From: Phytophthora quininea
Lineage: Eukaryota; Oomycota; Peronosporomycetes; Peronosporales; Peronosporaceae
Assembly: GCA_011947345.1 (NCBI GenBank)
Contig: JAAVTG010000286.1
Location: forward strand, 1-50,464
DNA length: 50,464 nucleotides
Direction of reading: 5' to 3'
Below are positions 1 through 9,665 of the stretch, in pieces. Position 1 is the stretch's first letter. The number at the start of each line of letters is the position of its first letter. A program made the translations under genes and the position numbers. The notes beneath the pieces were generated by a model, which did no database searches, was not told the origin of the DNA, and saw only the letters and a program-made list of their open reading frames with translations.

Positions 1-567
1 CATGCCGCCCCCGCGTCGCTGAGTTTACAGAATAAGACCACTAAAGTTTGTACATGCAAACGCGGAATATCAAAGGAAATATTACCGCGCAGGCAGCTCG
101 ATCAACTCCCAATATTGACTCGGCAGCGGCGCTTTGAAAATCTCAAAAAGCAAAAGTGCTATTTTTGAAAGATTTTTCAGACGCGTTTTGATGCTCGCAC
201 GCGCAACTGCGACCCGTGTATCCATATATACGTCGACAGCCCTTTGCAAAATCAATCGATACGAAAAAAATTGGGGCAAAATGTCCCGTCTACGACCCTA
301 CAGAATTTTGAGCAGTTTAGCCAATGAAATCGCTGGATTCAAACCAGCTGTTCTCCGGGGTACCACTACAAACTTCAGACTTTTTAAGACCCCCGTGCTA
401 ATTTGCGCGTCGATCGTTGGAATATTGACGAAGTTACGGCATGTCAAAGTTAGCGGAACGCGTCTGCGACGTGTGGCGGACCTTTTGGCCGGTCCCTGCA
501 CAACTAGGGTAGAGTCTGGGCGCCAGTTTTTATCGCGCTCGACTAATTCGAACATGCACTCTTTCAG
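1..567. other. No recognisable gene upstream of the Uso1-like CDS
   Basis: Open frames exist on both strands but none gives a recognisable domain. The neighbouring Uso1-like gene lacks about the first 300 residues of the family's head domain, and I could not find them here in any frame. A pyrimidine-rich stretch ending in CAG at 565-567 would be a plausible splice acceptor into the Uso1 frame. The region may therefore be partly intron, or inserted sequence replacing the 5' end. Confidence 0.4.
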
Positions 568-584
568 AAAACGAAGGCGCTCGT

Positions 585-3117
585 ATGGCTGTTTTGCAGC
601 ACATCCAATCGCCGCCTCCGCCACCAGCTTCCTTAGGAATGGACGGTAACAGCGATGTCTTATCGGCCCCTCCTTCAGCTGGACGAGTACTATTGGATGC
701 GCTCATCGCCAATAATGACTTTATCGATCAATGCAGCGATACTAGCGACAATGAGACGCTGAATACGAAGCTTGTGGTGGCATGGAAAACCAGCCATCGG
801 CTGGCTAATCTCCTGGCGGATAGCACCTACTGCAAAGAGCTTGCTCTACGTGTACCGTTCGAGTACGACGATCCGCAGGCTCGTCCAGTGGCAGGAGGGC
901 TATTTCTTTCGCGTTGCTTACGTTTGCTAAAGTCTTCGCCCAGTGATGGTGTCGCCTCAGCCGTACGATCGATCGTTTTTCAGGCCAAGCTGTCGCTTTT
1001 TGTACTTCTGATCCGTTGGTGTCACGGATGCCCAAAGGCTGTCCGGGAGATTGTGGGGTCTGTAACTAACCTGTCGGTTCTTGTGGATTTCCTCGCAGAA
1101 AAGGAGATGCTGTCTTCATCGCGTGCCGTAGCTGAGGCCACTCAGTTACGTGGTATGGCTGCCCTACTGCTAGGTTGTTGCTTAGAATTCCTATGTGACG
1201 ATGAAGAGCAGCAAGCCTTAAAACTCACAAAGACAGCTGCTCCGGTGACTGAGCAAGAGGAAGCACTTCAAATGACTCGTGAGCAACTTCTAGAGATGAT
1301 CAACAAACGAGTTGGGCTCGAACGATTCACCGACGCACTGGTTCAGTTTCAGCAAACGCCCGCAGTGCTGTCTTGTGCGCGGACGAGCAAGACACAAAGC
1401 TCACGAAGTCTATTGGCCTACCGTGCTGCGTACGATGTAGATGACGAAGCAACAGCAGATGCTGAAAGTCGCGGTGAAGTGGCACATTATTTGTTCATGC
1501 TCTACGAGCGCTCTTTTACCGTGTTCTACCGAGAAGTAGCTGAGCAAATTCAGAAGCGCGTCATTGCTATCTACACTGGCGTCGATAAGGGCGCCCCGAC
1601 CTCGGATTCTGGAGCTGTTAGCGCCGTGAGTGCCTATCAGGATCTTATCCGCGTGCAGGATAAGCAGATCCACGATCTACAGCGAGAAGTGAGGGAACTT
1701 AAACAGCGCGACCCAGGTAGCGAGCCTAAGCCACCTACTAGAGACGACGCGCTAGCTCAGCAATTGGAAGAGTTGAAAGCTCAATCGGCTGCTCAGCGCG
1801 AGCAATTCGAGACTGAAAAGATAGAGCTGCACAGCAAAATCACGAGCATAACAGAGTCGGCCGCAGAGATGGAGACGCGAATGAATGGCCTGTCAATGGC
1901 ATATGACCAGCTTGAATGCGAGCACCAGCAAAGAGGACAGGAGCTTGCTGCTGCTCGAGCAAGCGGTACAGGAACCAGCGACACTGAAACGCTGACAGAA
2001 GCGGAGGAACAACTTGCAGTGTTGCAAGCGGAATTGGATAGCGAAAGGAAACAACTCGTCGACTACGTCATGAAGCGGCTGCCTTTAAGAGTGACTCTGC
2101 AAACAAATCTCTTCGCGAAAAAAGCGATGCAGAGATTGCTAGTGCTCGCCTCATGAAGCAGCTTGAGGAAGTGCAAGTAGAAAGCCAACGCAAGGACGAA
2201 CATCTTGCCGAATTCCAGCAGATGCTAGACGCGTTAACTGCCGGCCAGGAGCTACTCAAAAGTGAGAACGAGAAGCTTAAATCCCAGCTAGACGAAGGAG
2301 GTTCGCTATCTAATCGAAAGGCGTCCGTGGAGGACAACGCCCTGGAGATCGCTCTATATAGACTAGGAGAGGAGAAAGCGCAGTTAGAACAACGGGTGGC
2401 GGAGCTGGAGACGGCCGCACGAGCAGCGTACGAGAAAGACCAAGAAGTTCTTCGGCAACGGACGATACAAGTGGAACAAGCGCGTCGTGCAACGCCTCCC
2501 AGCAGCTTGAACCTGGAAACCGAGCCAGAGCAGGTAAATACCGAGGAAGATCACTTGAAGGAGGTGGTGGCGAGCCAACTGAACGAACTGAAGGAGCTGC
2601 GTGCTCTTGTTGTTGAAATGGAGACAGTCGTGAAGGAGCGTGAAGCTCAAGCAGGTCAAGCTGCGTTCTTGCAAGAGCTTGTGGCCGGCTACGACGTCCA
2701 GACGCGGCGGGACAAGGAGAAGTTCGATGCTACGGTGCGCCAGCTAGAAGACGAGCTAGCGCACGCCTTCCTGGAGAAGAAGGACGCCGGTCGCAAGGCG
2801 AAGGCCGCGGTGAAAGAGCTGGAGAACGAGGTGGCACGGCTGTTCCTGGCAAAAGTAGAGCTAGAGAAGGAACTGTCGAGACATCAGAATGGCGAAGCCA
2901 ACGGCCATGTGGAAAAGCTCTTGCTGTTAACGGCTCTCGTCGGTCCACTGGGTCCGACAGAAGCAGCGACTCGATGGACGACCTGCTGGTGCTAGTTGCA
3001 AGCCTGGAGATTCAATGCTCCGTGCTGCGTGAAAGTTTGAAGGACGCCCAAGGCGAACATGCCGTCGCTGTCGCAGTGGAGCTTTCCAGACAGCGTGGCG
3101 CCGTCGTATCAGTGTAG
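585..3117 (+). CDS. Uso1/p115-like vesicle tethering factor (5'-incomplete, two frameshifts)
   Basis: The predicted protein of about 844 residues has the layout of Uso1/p115, the coiled-coil tether that docks COPI/COPII vesicles at the Golgi. Residues 1-330 match the end of the armadillo-like head: a W-C-x-G-C-P-K-A-V motif, then LRGMAALLLGCCLEFL, then a KRVGLERF motif. Residues 340-790 are Glu/Lys/Gln-rich heptads. The tail has the family's DDLLVLVASLE element. The frame changes at about 2065-2080 and again at about 2915 in an AAAA run. Each needs one extra base, and two bases make the span divisible by three. The end at 3117 comes from the third frame, which holds the DDLLVL tail. The first 300 or so head residues are absent, so the ATG at 585 may be internal and the true start may lie upstream across an intron. 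The family call rests on motif order, not on a search. Confidence 0.72.
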
Positions 3118-3232
3118 CAATCGTAGCAACAAGCACGAGGAGTTCGTCAATCAAATGGCAAGTAGAGCGTTGCTGTTCCCAATTCGAACATAAGCGAATT
3201 TCGCTTCAAGCGTATCAGAAAAGTTGGCGAAG

Positions 3233-4404
3233 ATGGCGGCGCTCCTCCCCTGCTTCTGCTGCTGTTTGCGGCGCTCCTGGCGCCCCAGAGGCCAAGTGCG
3301 TCATGACGCAGACGTGTGTGAACCCCGACAACGTGCCGGACTACGACCAGTGCATTCCAGAAGCGCACAAGGAGCCCGCAGAGCCGCGACCCGTACGTGT
3401 TGGAAAATGTTGGAAATCCAACATCCCTCACACTAATGAAGACTTTCGTGTTGAACTAGATGACAGGCGGTCAATGGCCTACTGTCACAGGCGGGGGCAA
3501 TTGTTCCAGTGATGCAGACTGCAGTAACAAGGGCCAGTGTGTTCACAGCAAATGTGTGTGCCGCCAGGACGGCATGACGGCCGGCGCCCACTGCGACCTG
3601 TTCGCCATCCAGTGTCCGGCCTACCAGGACCGAGCCTGCTGCTCGTGGCAGCAGAACCAGGCTATGGCCGAGAACTTCCAACTGGTGGCCAGTGTCTTCG
3701 CCAAGAACAGCGCTGGGGGCTGCGACGCCTGCGCCGCCAACCTCATGAACTTGTGGTGCGGCCTGGTGTGCTCTCCGGAGCAGGATAAGTTCATGCAGAT
3801 GGCTCATGCCTGGCCCAGTACCAACTACAGGCCGGATCCAATGACGGGTAAAGACAAAGTGAAGGTGCTCGAGTTAAATGTGGGTCTAGACAAGGACTTC
3901 ACCTGCTCCGTGTTCGACTCATGCAAGAACACGGCGATGGCGTCCATGGCTGCAGCGATGAAGTCGTCGCTGGGCTTTCTCAACTACCAGATGCAAACCG
4001 GCGCGGTCGGTCATGGAGAGTTCATCACACTGCACTTCAACGCGAGTGAGGAGCAGTCTTTCAATCATCATGTGCTGCAGTGCTCCAACTACTCCGAGGT
4101 CGCTGAAATGCGCGAGACGTTGCCCAAGCAAGCGCAATTGTTGGAGTCAATCGCGTCCAAATCGATGGAGGACAAGCAGTGTCCGTGTGGTGCCTGTCGC
4201 GCGACCTGTAATGCTCCCGCTGGTGGAGGGAGCCATATCCACGTCGTCGACAACCCGATCTCGGTGTTCTCGGGCTTTAACACGAAGCTTGTCGCGGCAA
4301 CCTACGGCCTGGTCGTGATACTGGCGTTCTTTGGAGGAGGTGGACTAGTGACCGCGCAGTTTGAAGTGGTAGCTGTGGCTTCCAGTCGACAAAGCATCCA
4401 CTAA
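3233..4404 (+). CDS. Niemann-Pick C1-like protein, truncated to the N-terminal sterol-binding domain and first membrane helix
   Basis: Exon 1 is 3233-3392, the intron 3393-3459 (67 bp, GTACGT donor, CTAAT branch, CTAG acceptor, phase 0) and exon 2 3460-4404. The product of about 368 residues starts with a Leu-rich signal peptide and continues as the Cys-rich NPC1 N-terminal domain: CCSWQQNQ, a CDACAANLMNLWC motif and CSPEQ. That domain binds sterol in the lysosome lumen. One hydrophobic helix (TYGLVVILAFFGGGG) follows near the end. Family members have about 1,250 residues with a sterol-sensing domain and 13 helices; all of that is missing after 4404. Two one-base contractions are inferred in exon 1, one in the CCCC run at about 3246 and one at about 3292; with them the coding length is divisible by three. 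The missing permease part is a real truncation, since nothing like it follows for 1.3 kb. Confidence 0.75.
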
Positions 4405-5710
4405 CGGTAATAGGATCGAGAGTTAGTGTGAAGCACTGGCCCGTTCAACCATCACAACAGTAAATGGCTGTCCTTACAAAAGCGGCAAACATTGAGAGAG
4501 TCTCGAGACTGGTTGGTTGGACTTGGTGGTCGTCATCCACGTTTTCGGAACCCGGGTTCCGAAAAGCATCATCGATTATATCGGTAGTCGAAGATTCGAG
4601 GTAAGCTCTTCTTGGATAAGTTTGGTGTGATGCGAGTGCCGTGGGGGATACTAGCCAAACAGAAGGCTAACATCAACAGACAAGGCGTCCAAAGGCTGCT
4701 TGTTCAGCTTTCTCCTCTTTAACCTTCATGGAGCTACCGACCAAAGTCGATGGAAGTCTCCTCAACGGGAGAGAATCTCCAAATCCAAGGCTCAGTTCAT
4801 GCGTGATCTCGACCTGTGGTAATCTCGAGCTGCCTTTGAAGACCATTGCCGCCACCACACTCTACTTGGTGCAGTGTCATCGATCTAGCCCCGACGAAAA
4901 GAAGAATCTCCGTGATGATGGCTGAGCCAGGGGGCCGGTATCTACGCTTGTTTCCCGCCCGCGTCAGTCCGTGACCTCACTGTTGACCTTGAGCACTGCT
5001 CGTGAGCGTCGTGGGTAGTGCCGCTCTACCGGGCACCCGTTCCAGGACGAAGCAAAAGACATTGCTGCCTACAATGAAGGACGTCCATCCTTGGCACACG
5101 GTTTTTCCAGTTGTGGAAACACCATCAGGTGAAGTTCCCTAACTCTTTGCGCACACACGGCCAAGGACTGGCTGAGCACGTGTACGGTTCCCCTCGACTG
5201 CTGTCTCATAGGATACCTCCGGATCGTCTTTCGACTTGTATTTGTGCAGCACTTAAGCTTGTCGCGACCGACTAAAAGCAGAGCCGGACAGAGGACCAGC
5301 GATCCGATTTTAATCGTCGATAGCGCCGTGTTTCATTTCCTCGACACCGACAACAACCGAGCTCGTAGTGACGCGTTGAAACATGAAGATCGGCGAGTGC
5401 CGTCGACCTTCAAGCAACAGAACATGTAAACGAACTCTTCCCTTTGTATGCATGAAAAGAACCCCAGTTTTTGTTTGACTTTATCCACTACCCTCGCACA
5501 GATAAAGGACTTTTAATCCGTTTCTGCGTTGGCGCCCGTGCTCAGTGAGCACGGCCGCTGCTCTGCAATGCGTCAGCAAACAGATCGACCTGCACGTCTA
5601 TCGCGGGGGTGAGCTCGAAAGCTCCCCCAGCCAGGCATTTCGCATTCCGGAATTTCGCTCGACAGACCCGAAAGCCCAACGGATCAACCGTCAAGGTATC
5701 GACTAGCAAG
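4405..5710. other. 1.3 kb without a supported gene; contains a 24 bp perfect palindrome
   Basis: I see no coding frame with a recognisable domain on either strand. The stretch follows the abrupt end of the NPC1-like gene and precedes the phosphate permease, so it probably replaces or separates the lost NPC1 3' part. A perfect 24 bp palindrome lies at 4542-4565. The last 150 bases should hold the permease promoter, but I could not find a convincing initiator motif. Confidence 0.5.
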
Positions 5711-7114
5711 ATGAACTCGTTTTTCGTCCGCGGCGTCGGCTTCTTCAACGATGCCTACTATCTGTTCGTGATGAACGTTATCAACGTCGTGCTCACGGAG
5801 CAGTACGGCGAGGACGTATACACCTCCAGCATGAAGTCGACCGTGTCGGCTGCCGTACTCATCGGCGCCGTGGTCGGCCAACTGCTTTTCGGCTACCTCG
5901 GCGACATCTTCGGTCGCCGCGTCAACATGATCGCGACCTGCTTCCTGCTGATCTTCGGCGGTGTGCTGTGCACTGTTGCGTACGGCGGGTCCGGCAAGGG
6001 CACGCTTTGGTTCCTGGCTGTCGCTCGGTTCGTGTTGGGCATCGGAATCGGTGGTGAATATCCGCTTGCTGCGTCGTCAACGGCTGAGGACGCTTCGACG
6101 GTGGCGGAACGCAACACGCGAGTGTCGTTGACGTTCTCGCTGCAAGGTGTGGGCTCGCTGACGGCGGCTTTGCTCGGCAACCTGCTCGTGGAGGCTCTGG
6201 CCAACAACAAGGTGAACGACCCCGAGCGACTGGAGATTGTGTGGCGCATGCTGTTCGGCCTCGGCGTGATCCCCGCCGTGATCGTGTGTTACTTCCGTAT
6301 CACCGCCAAGGAGACTGACGCCTTCCGAGCTGTCGAGGAGCGTCGACAAGCGATGGAAGTGACCAAGTCGCCCAACCTTTGGTTCATCCTGCGCCACTAC
6401 GGCAAGAGCCTGCTCGGCACGGCCGGCACGTGGTTCCTGTTTGACATTGTCTTCTACGCGCAGAACCTCTTCTCCGCCAGTATTTTGACGGTGGTGGGCG
6501 TGTCGGATCCGTCGCTCCAGGTCGTCACGACCGAGAACGTCTTCATCGCACTTATGTCGTTGCCCGGCTACTACGTGGGCGTCTACTTTGTCAACCGCAT
6601 CGGCCGGAAGGCCATCCAGATGCAGGGCTTCGTGATCATGACGATCTTGTTCCTGGTGCTCGCCATCTTCTGGGACAAGCTCAAGGAGCAGTCGGTGGTC
6701 TTCATCATCCTGTTCGGACTCACGCTCTTCTTCTCCAACTTCGGCCCCAACCTCTCGACGTTCGTGCTGTCGAACGAGATGTTCCCGACCCCAATCCGCG
6801 CCACGTGCAACGGCATCTCTGGTGCTGCCGGTAAGGCCGGCGCGGCTATCGGTTCGTTCGGCTTCTCGATCTGGGTCGAGAACGAGAGCTACGGCTACTC
6901 GGGCGCCTTCTACACGTTCGCGGCGATCGCGGTGGTCTCGCTCCCGTTGACGTACTTTTGCATGTTCAACAACGACCAAGGGCTCGAGGAGATGGATGAG
7001 CAGTACTACGCGTGGTTGCAGGGCAAGGACGACTACAACACCCTCCCGCGCGAGTCGTTCGCCAAGTCCAACGCTAGCTACAAGGCCCTCCAGTCGCCGG
7101 CCTCGGCAGTGTAA
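5711..7114 (+). CDS. Inorganic phosphate:H+ symporter, PHT1-like MFS permease (copy 1, intact)
   Basis: This 467-residue protein is a complete 12-helix major facilitator. The first helix follows MNSFFVRGVGFFNDAY. A GYLGDIFGRR motif lies in the loop between helices 2 and 3. [15 protein letters not shown] corresponds to the phosphate-permease signature (GGDYPLSA...E). A long cytoplasmic loop separates helices 6 and 7, and NRIGRK is the second-half repeat of the loop motif. The family imports phosphate across the plasma membrane with protons. I chose the ATG at 5711. The frame stays open 34 codons further upstream but without another ATG, and the upstream residues are not hydrophobic. It is one of the few genes here with no frameshift. 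A second copy lies at 18493-19885 on the other strand. Substrate is inferred from the family; other PHS-type anions cannot be excluded. Confidence 0.88.
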   Translation: MNSFFVRGVGFFNDAYYLFVMNVINVVLTEQYGEDVYTSSMKSTVSAAVLIGAVVGQLLFGYLGDIFGRRVNMIATCFLLIFGGVLCTVAYGGSGKGTLWFLAVARFVLGIGIGGEYPLAASSTAEDASTVAERNTRVSLTFSLQGVGSLTAALLGNLLVEALANNKVNDPERLEIVWRMLFGLGVIPAVIVCYFRITAKETDAFRAVEERRQAMEVTKSPNLWFILRHYGKSLLGTAGTWFLFDIVFYAQNLFSASILTVVGVSDPSLQVVTTENVFIALMSLPGYYVGVYFVNRIGRKAIQMQGFVIMTILFLVLAIFWDKLKEQSVVFIILFGLTLFFSNFGPNLSTFVLSNEMFPTPIRATCNGISGAAGKAGAAIGSFGFSIWVENESYGYSGAFYTFAAIAVVSLPLTYFCMFNNDQGLEEMDEQYYAWLQGKDDYNTLPRESFAKSNASYKALQSPASAV

Positions 7115-7286
7115 TAGGATAAATGTACATCCAATTCGATGGCAATATCATCAACGCCATGTACTTTGCCATTGCTTTGGGGCAGAATCAACGTCGCTGT
7201 ACAAGTAGAAAACCGTTGCTTTTAGCCAATTGCTGTCCCAAGGTCGCCAATCCTTCCCCACCGCTCATTGTGGTCGTCAAACAAAC

Positions 7287-8010
7287 ATGCTCCGGTCAAC
7301 AAGACACGTCCGACGGAGTGCATTCCGACGCTGCTTTTCCAGCCAGCCGGACCATTGGTCGGGCGTCGACCCCGAGTACATTTCATGGCGAGGCTTCAAC
7401 ATCGTCCTGCGCGTCCTCAACGGGGTGCCGGACTTCGTCAGCTACAACCGCAAACTGTTCGTGTCGGGGGCGCCGACGACGACCGCAGTACCATGTTCGT
7501 GCTCACCCAATTCCCGCAGCCACGCGAGTTAATCTACCGGACTTTGTGCAAGACGCCGAGAGGGCGGCACACACAGTACTCGAGAGACTCTACAGCGTCG
7601 AGCAAGAGGAGACCAAGCAGTTTCTGGACCAGTTGGCAACGCCGGACAGTGTCAAGGTGCTGACGAACAAACCTTCGGGTACAGAGCAGAAGAAGGGTCG
7701 TGTGGTGCTGGAGCAGCTCAATGTCAATAGCGCAGCGTTGGCGGCGGTGGAGTACACGAACGAAAAGGTGGACGACAAGGTCGAGCGGGAGTGGCTGGCG
7801 CTGCGGGTGCAGTACGACGTGACGGAGCACTTGCTGCTCCAACCTGAAGACGGTATTGAGGACCGACGAGCTGTCAACACACAGTTTGCGTGGACGTTTG
7901 AGGCCAATGTGACTCGACCGGAAGAGTTGGAGTGGGCCATTGTGGCCGCCACGCCGTTTACGGAGAAGCCGGCGGTGCTAAAGGCCAAGGAAGCTGCACA
8001 AGAAGACTAG
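7287..8010 (+). CDS. Tim44-like / mL45-like mitochondrial inner-membrane protein (two frameshifts)
   Basis: Repaired length is about 241 residues. The N-terminus MLRSTRHVRRSAFRRCFSS is Arg/Ser-rich, has no acidic residue and looks like a mitochondrial presequence. The C-terminal 130 residues have the mixed alpha/beta pattern of the Tim44-like fold: EREWLALRVQYDVTEHLLL, then NTQFAWTFEANV and ELEWAIVAATPF. Such proteins act in import motors (Tim44) or anchor mitochondrial ribosomes to the inner membrane (Mba1/mL45). The frame moves twice, at the GGGGG run near 7470 and near 7532. Each needs one base, and two bases make the span divisible by three. The gene is 172 bp downstream of the phosphate permease on the same strand. 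Which member of the fold family it is cannot be settled by eye. Confidence 0.5.
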
Positions 8011-8079
8011 AGGTTCAATAGATATCCTTCATAGAGGAATTATTCCAAGCCTACTAAGTGCCTGAGCAGGTACTCATCT

Positions 8080-8885
8080 CTTGTTGCTGCTGACGCCGAA
8101 TTTCTTGGCGGTGGCACAGATCTGTGCGCACTCGTCGTAGGTCATGTCGGCCACTAGTTGGGCGATGACAGGGACCGAGTTCTTGTACTTGAGTTTGGTT
8201 CTTGTTTTGCTGGGCTTCTCGCCGGGTGAGGTGGCGATTCAAAGCCGCTGACTTGTGCGTTGTGCTTTTACTGGAGCACTCGACTGCATTCGGGTGTTCC
8301 TTTCCTTCTGCGCCAGAGCTCCAGCTTGCCATTTAGCTGCTCGGCTCTAAGTAAGTGCTCAATGGTAGCCTCCTCTTTGCGTTGCACGGCCTGCTCCATC
8401 GTGACACGCTAGAGTATCAGTCAATATGCGGTTCCACCACCTTCTGTACGAAGGCTGCCTCCGAAATATGCTCCGCAACAAGCGCAGGGTCTTCACCACC
8501 CATTCGACCACCTCCTGTGTCTTGCTACAGTAGCGAACCTGCGCCTTCTGGGGTGCGGATCCAGCCGAGATCTGTGCACCGCAGCGTCAATATGTTTCAC
8601 TTCCTGCTCACCGCTCGACCGCTCACTTGACGACTCTCTCGCTTCCACGTGCCAGTGACGGAAAACAGCGAGTATCGCCGACTTCAGCAAGAAGACACGA
8701 CGCTTAGGACATTGAACAGTGCTTATACGCTCGCTCTTGTCGGGCCTCAACGTCGTAGACTTCCCGCACATCCACCGGCACCAGCCTCTTCCACTTGCGC
8801 AGCGTCGGCCGGCGCTTAATCCTTCTAGCCCAGAACTATACAGCATAAAGCTCCATGCTTTGGCAGCCGCCGTGAAAGCCACCAC
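8080..8885 (-). pseudogene. Unidentified minus-strand coding remnant
   Basis: Several short minus-strand stretches read like protein but lie in different frames. Around 8250-8395 there is a helical, charged segment starting MEQAVQRKEEATIEHLLRAE. At about 8080-8220 a segment with KLKYKNSVPVIAQLVADMT and DECAQICATAKKFGVSS ends at a TGA. Upstream, around 8600-8885, another frame stays open. In-frame stops between these pieces cannot all be removed by single missing bases as easily as in the neighbouring genes. This may be a decayed gene or one with unresolved introns. I recognise no family. Confidence 0.3.
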
Positions 8886-8890
8886 CGTGA

Positions 8891-9665
8891 TTGTCTAGCA
8901 CTTCGTGCGCTAGCTGCCAGCAGCGCCTCCGCTTCCATCGCTCAGTTCGCCATTTGCTCGCTCAAGCCCAAGCTCCGAGCATCGACTGCGCAATGCACGA
9001 CGTGTGCATCTGGCGACGAAAACCGCCGGAGGTTATGCTGCCAGAGGTCCCCTCGAGCCCATGCTTGAGGCGGGACCTTACGTGTCCAAGCCCCGTGGCT
9101 TCTCAAGTGTCGTCTGAAGCTCAGCGATCAAGCTCAAGTGACCCCTCTCAACTCCCAAGGCAAGGTGAAAATCAAGCAGAAGCGTCTACGCGACGGCGTA
9201 CCAGCTGTAGAAACAGTTAATCCTTGGTACAGCCGTCATGACGAAGGCTTTCCTCCGGCGTGGCGCCTTGAAAAACCTCAAGTGTCCTGTGTGTGCCCGC
9301 GGGTGGCATCGGGATAGCCGGTGGTCTCCGGCATTAACCTGCTGATGCTGTAGGAAGGGAGTAGCTACTAGCACGTCCCGGATAGCGGGGGTAAAGAGGT
9401 TAAATGCCTCTAGAAGATCGTCCCTTCTTGGTCAATAGTGTGTTGTACATTTTGCTGTTCTGAAGGTTCCTTAGATTTGGGCTGAACGAGCTGCGTCTGC
9501 AGCCTCAGGGCCTCGCGGAACAGCTGCACACGTCGTCCTCGTTGGACGCCTGCGAAGACTCAGCCGGACGCTTCCACTGCGTATTCGATTGCGGTAAAAT
9601 AAATTAACCTTTTGGGTTAACCCTTTCTAAAAGTTTGCACTTTTTAGCAGTACCACCGATGGACC
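8891..9665. other. Mostly non-coding; one weak plus-strand coding stretch
   Basis: A plus-strand frame at about 9120-9330 contains QGKVKIKQKRLRDGVPAVE and PWYSRHDEGFPPAW, which look protein-like. It has no ATG and no recognisable domain, so it may be a gene fragment. A perfect GGGTTAACCC palindrome lies at 9614-9623, 43 bases before the start of the RS-rich gene. Nothing else is supported. Confidence 0.25.

Noticed and set aside
5609..5710. In-frame 34-codon extension of phosphate permease 1
   Set aside because: It begins with GTG, has no ATG and no initiator, and its residues do not resemble the family. The ATG at 5711 fits the first helix and the paralog.
7123..7286. N-terminal extension of the Tim44-like protein in another frame from 7123
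   Set aside because: That frame lacks a targeting sequence and joins the gene only through Ser/Thr-rich low-quality sequence. The ATG at 7287 gives a clear mitochondrial presequence.
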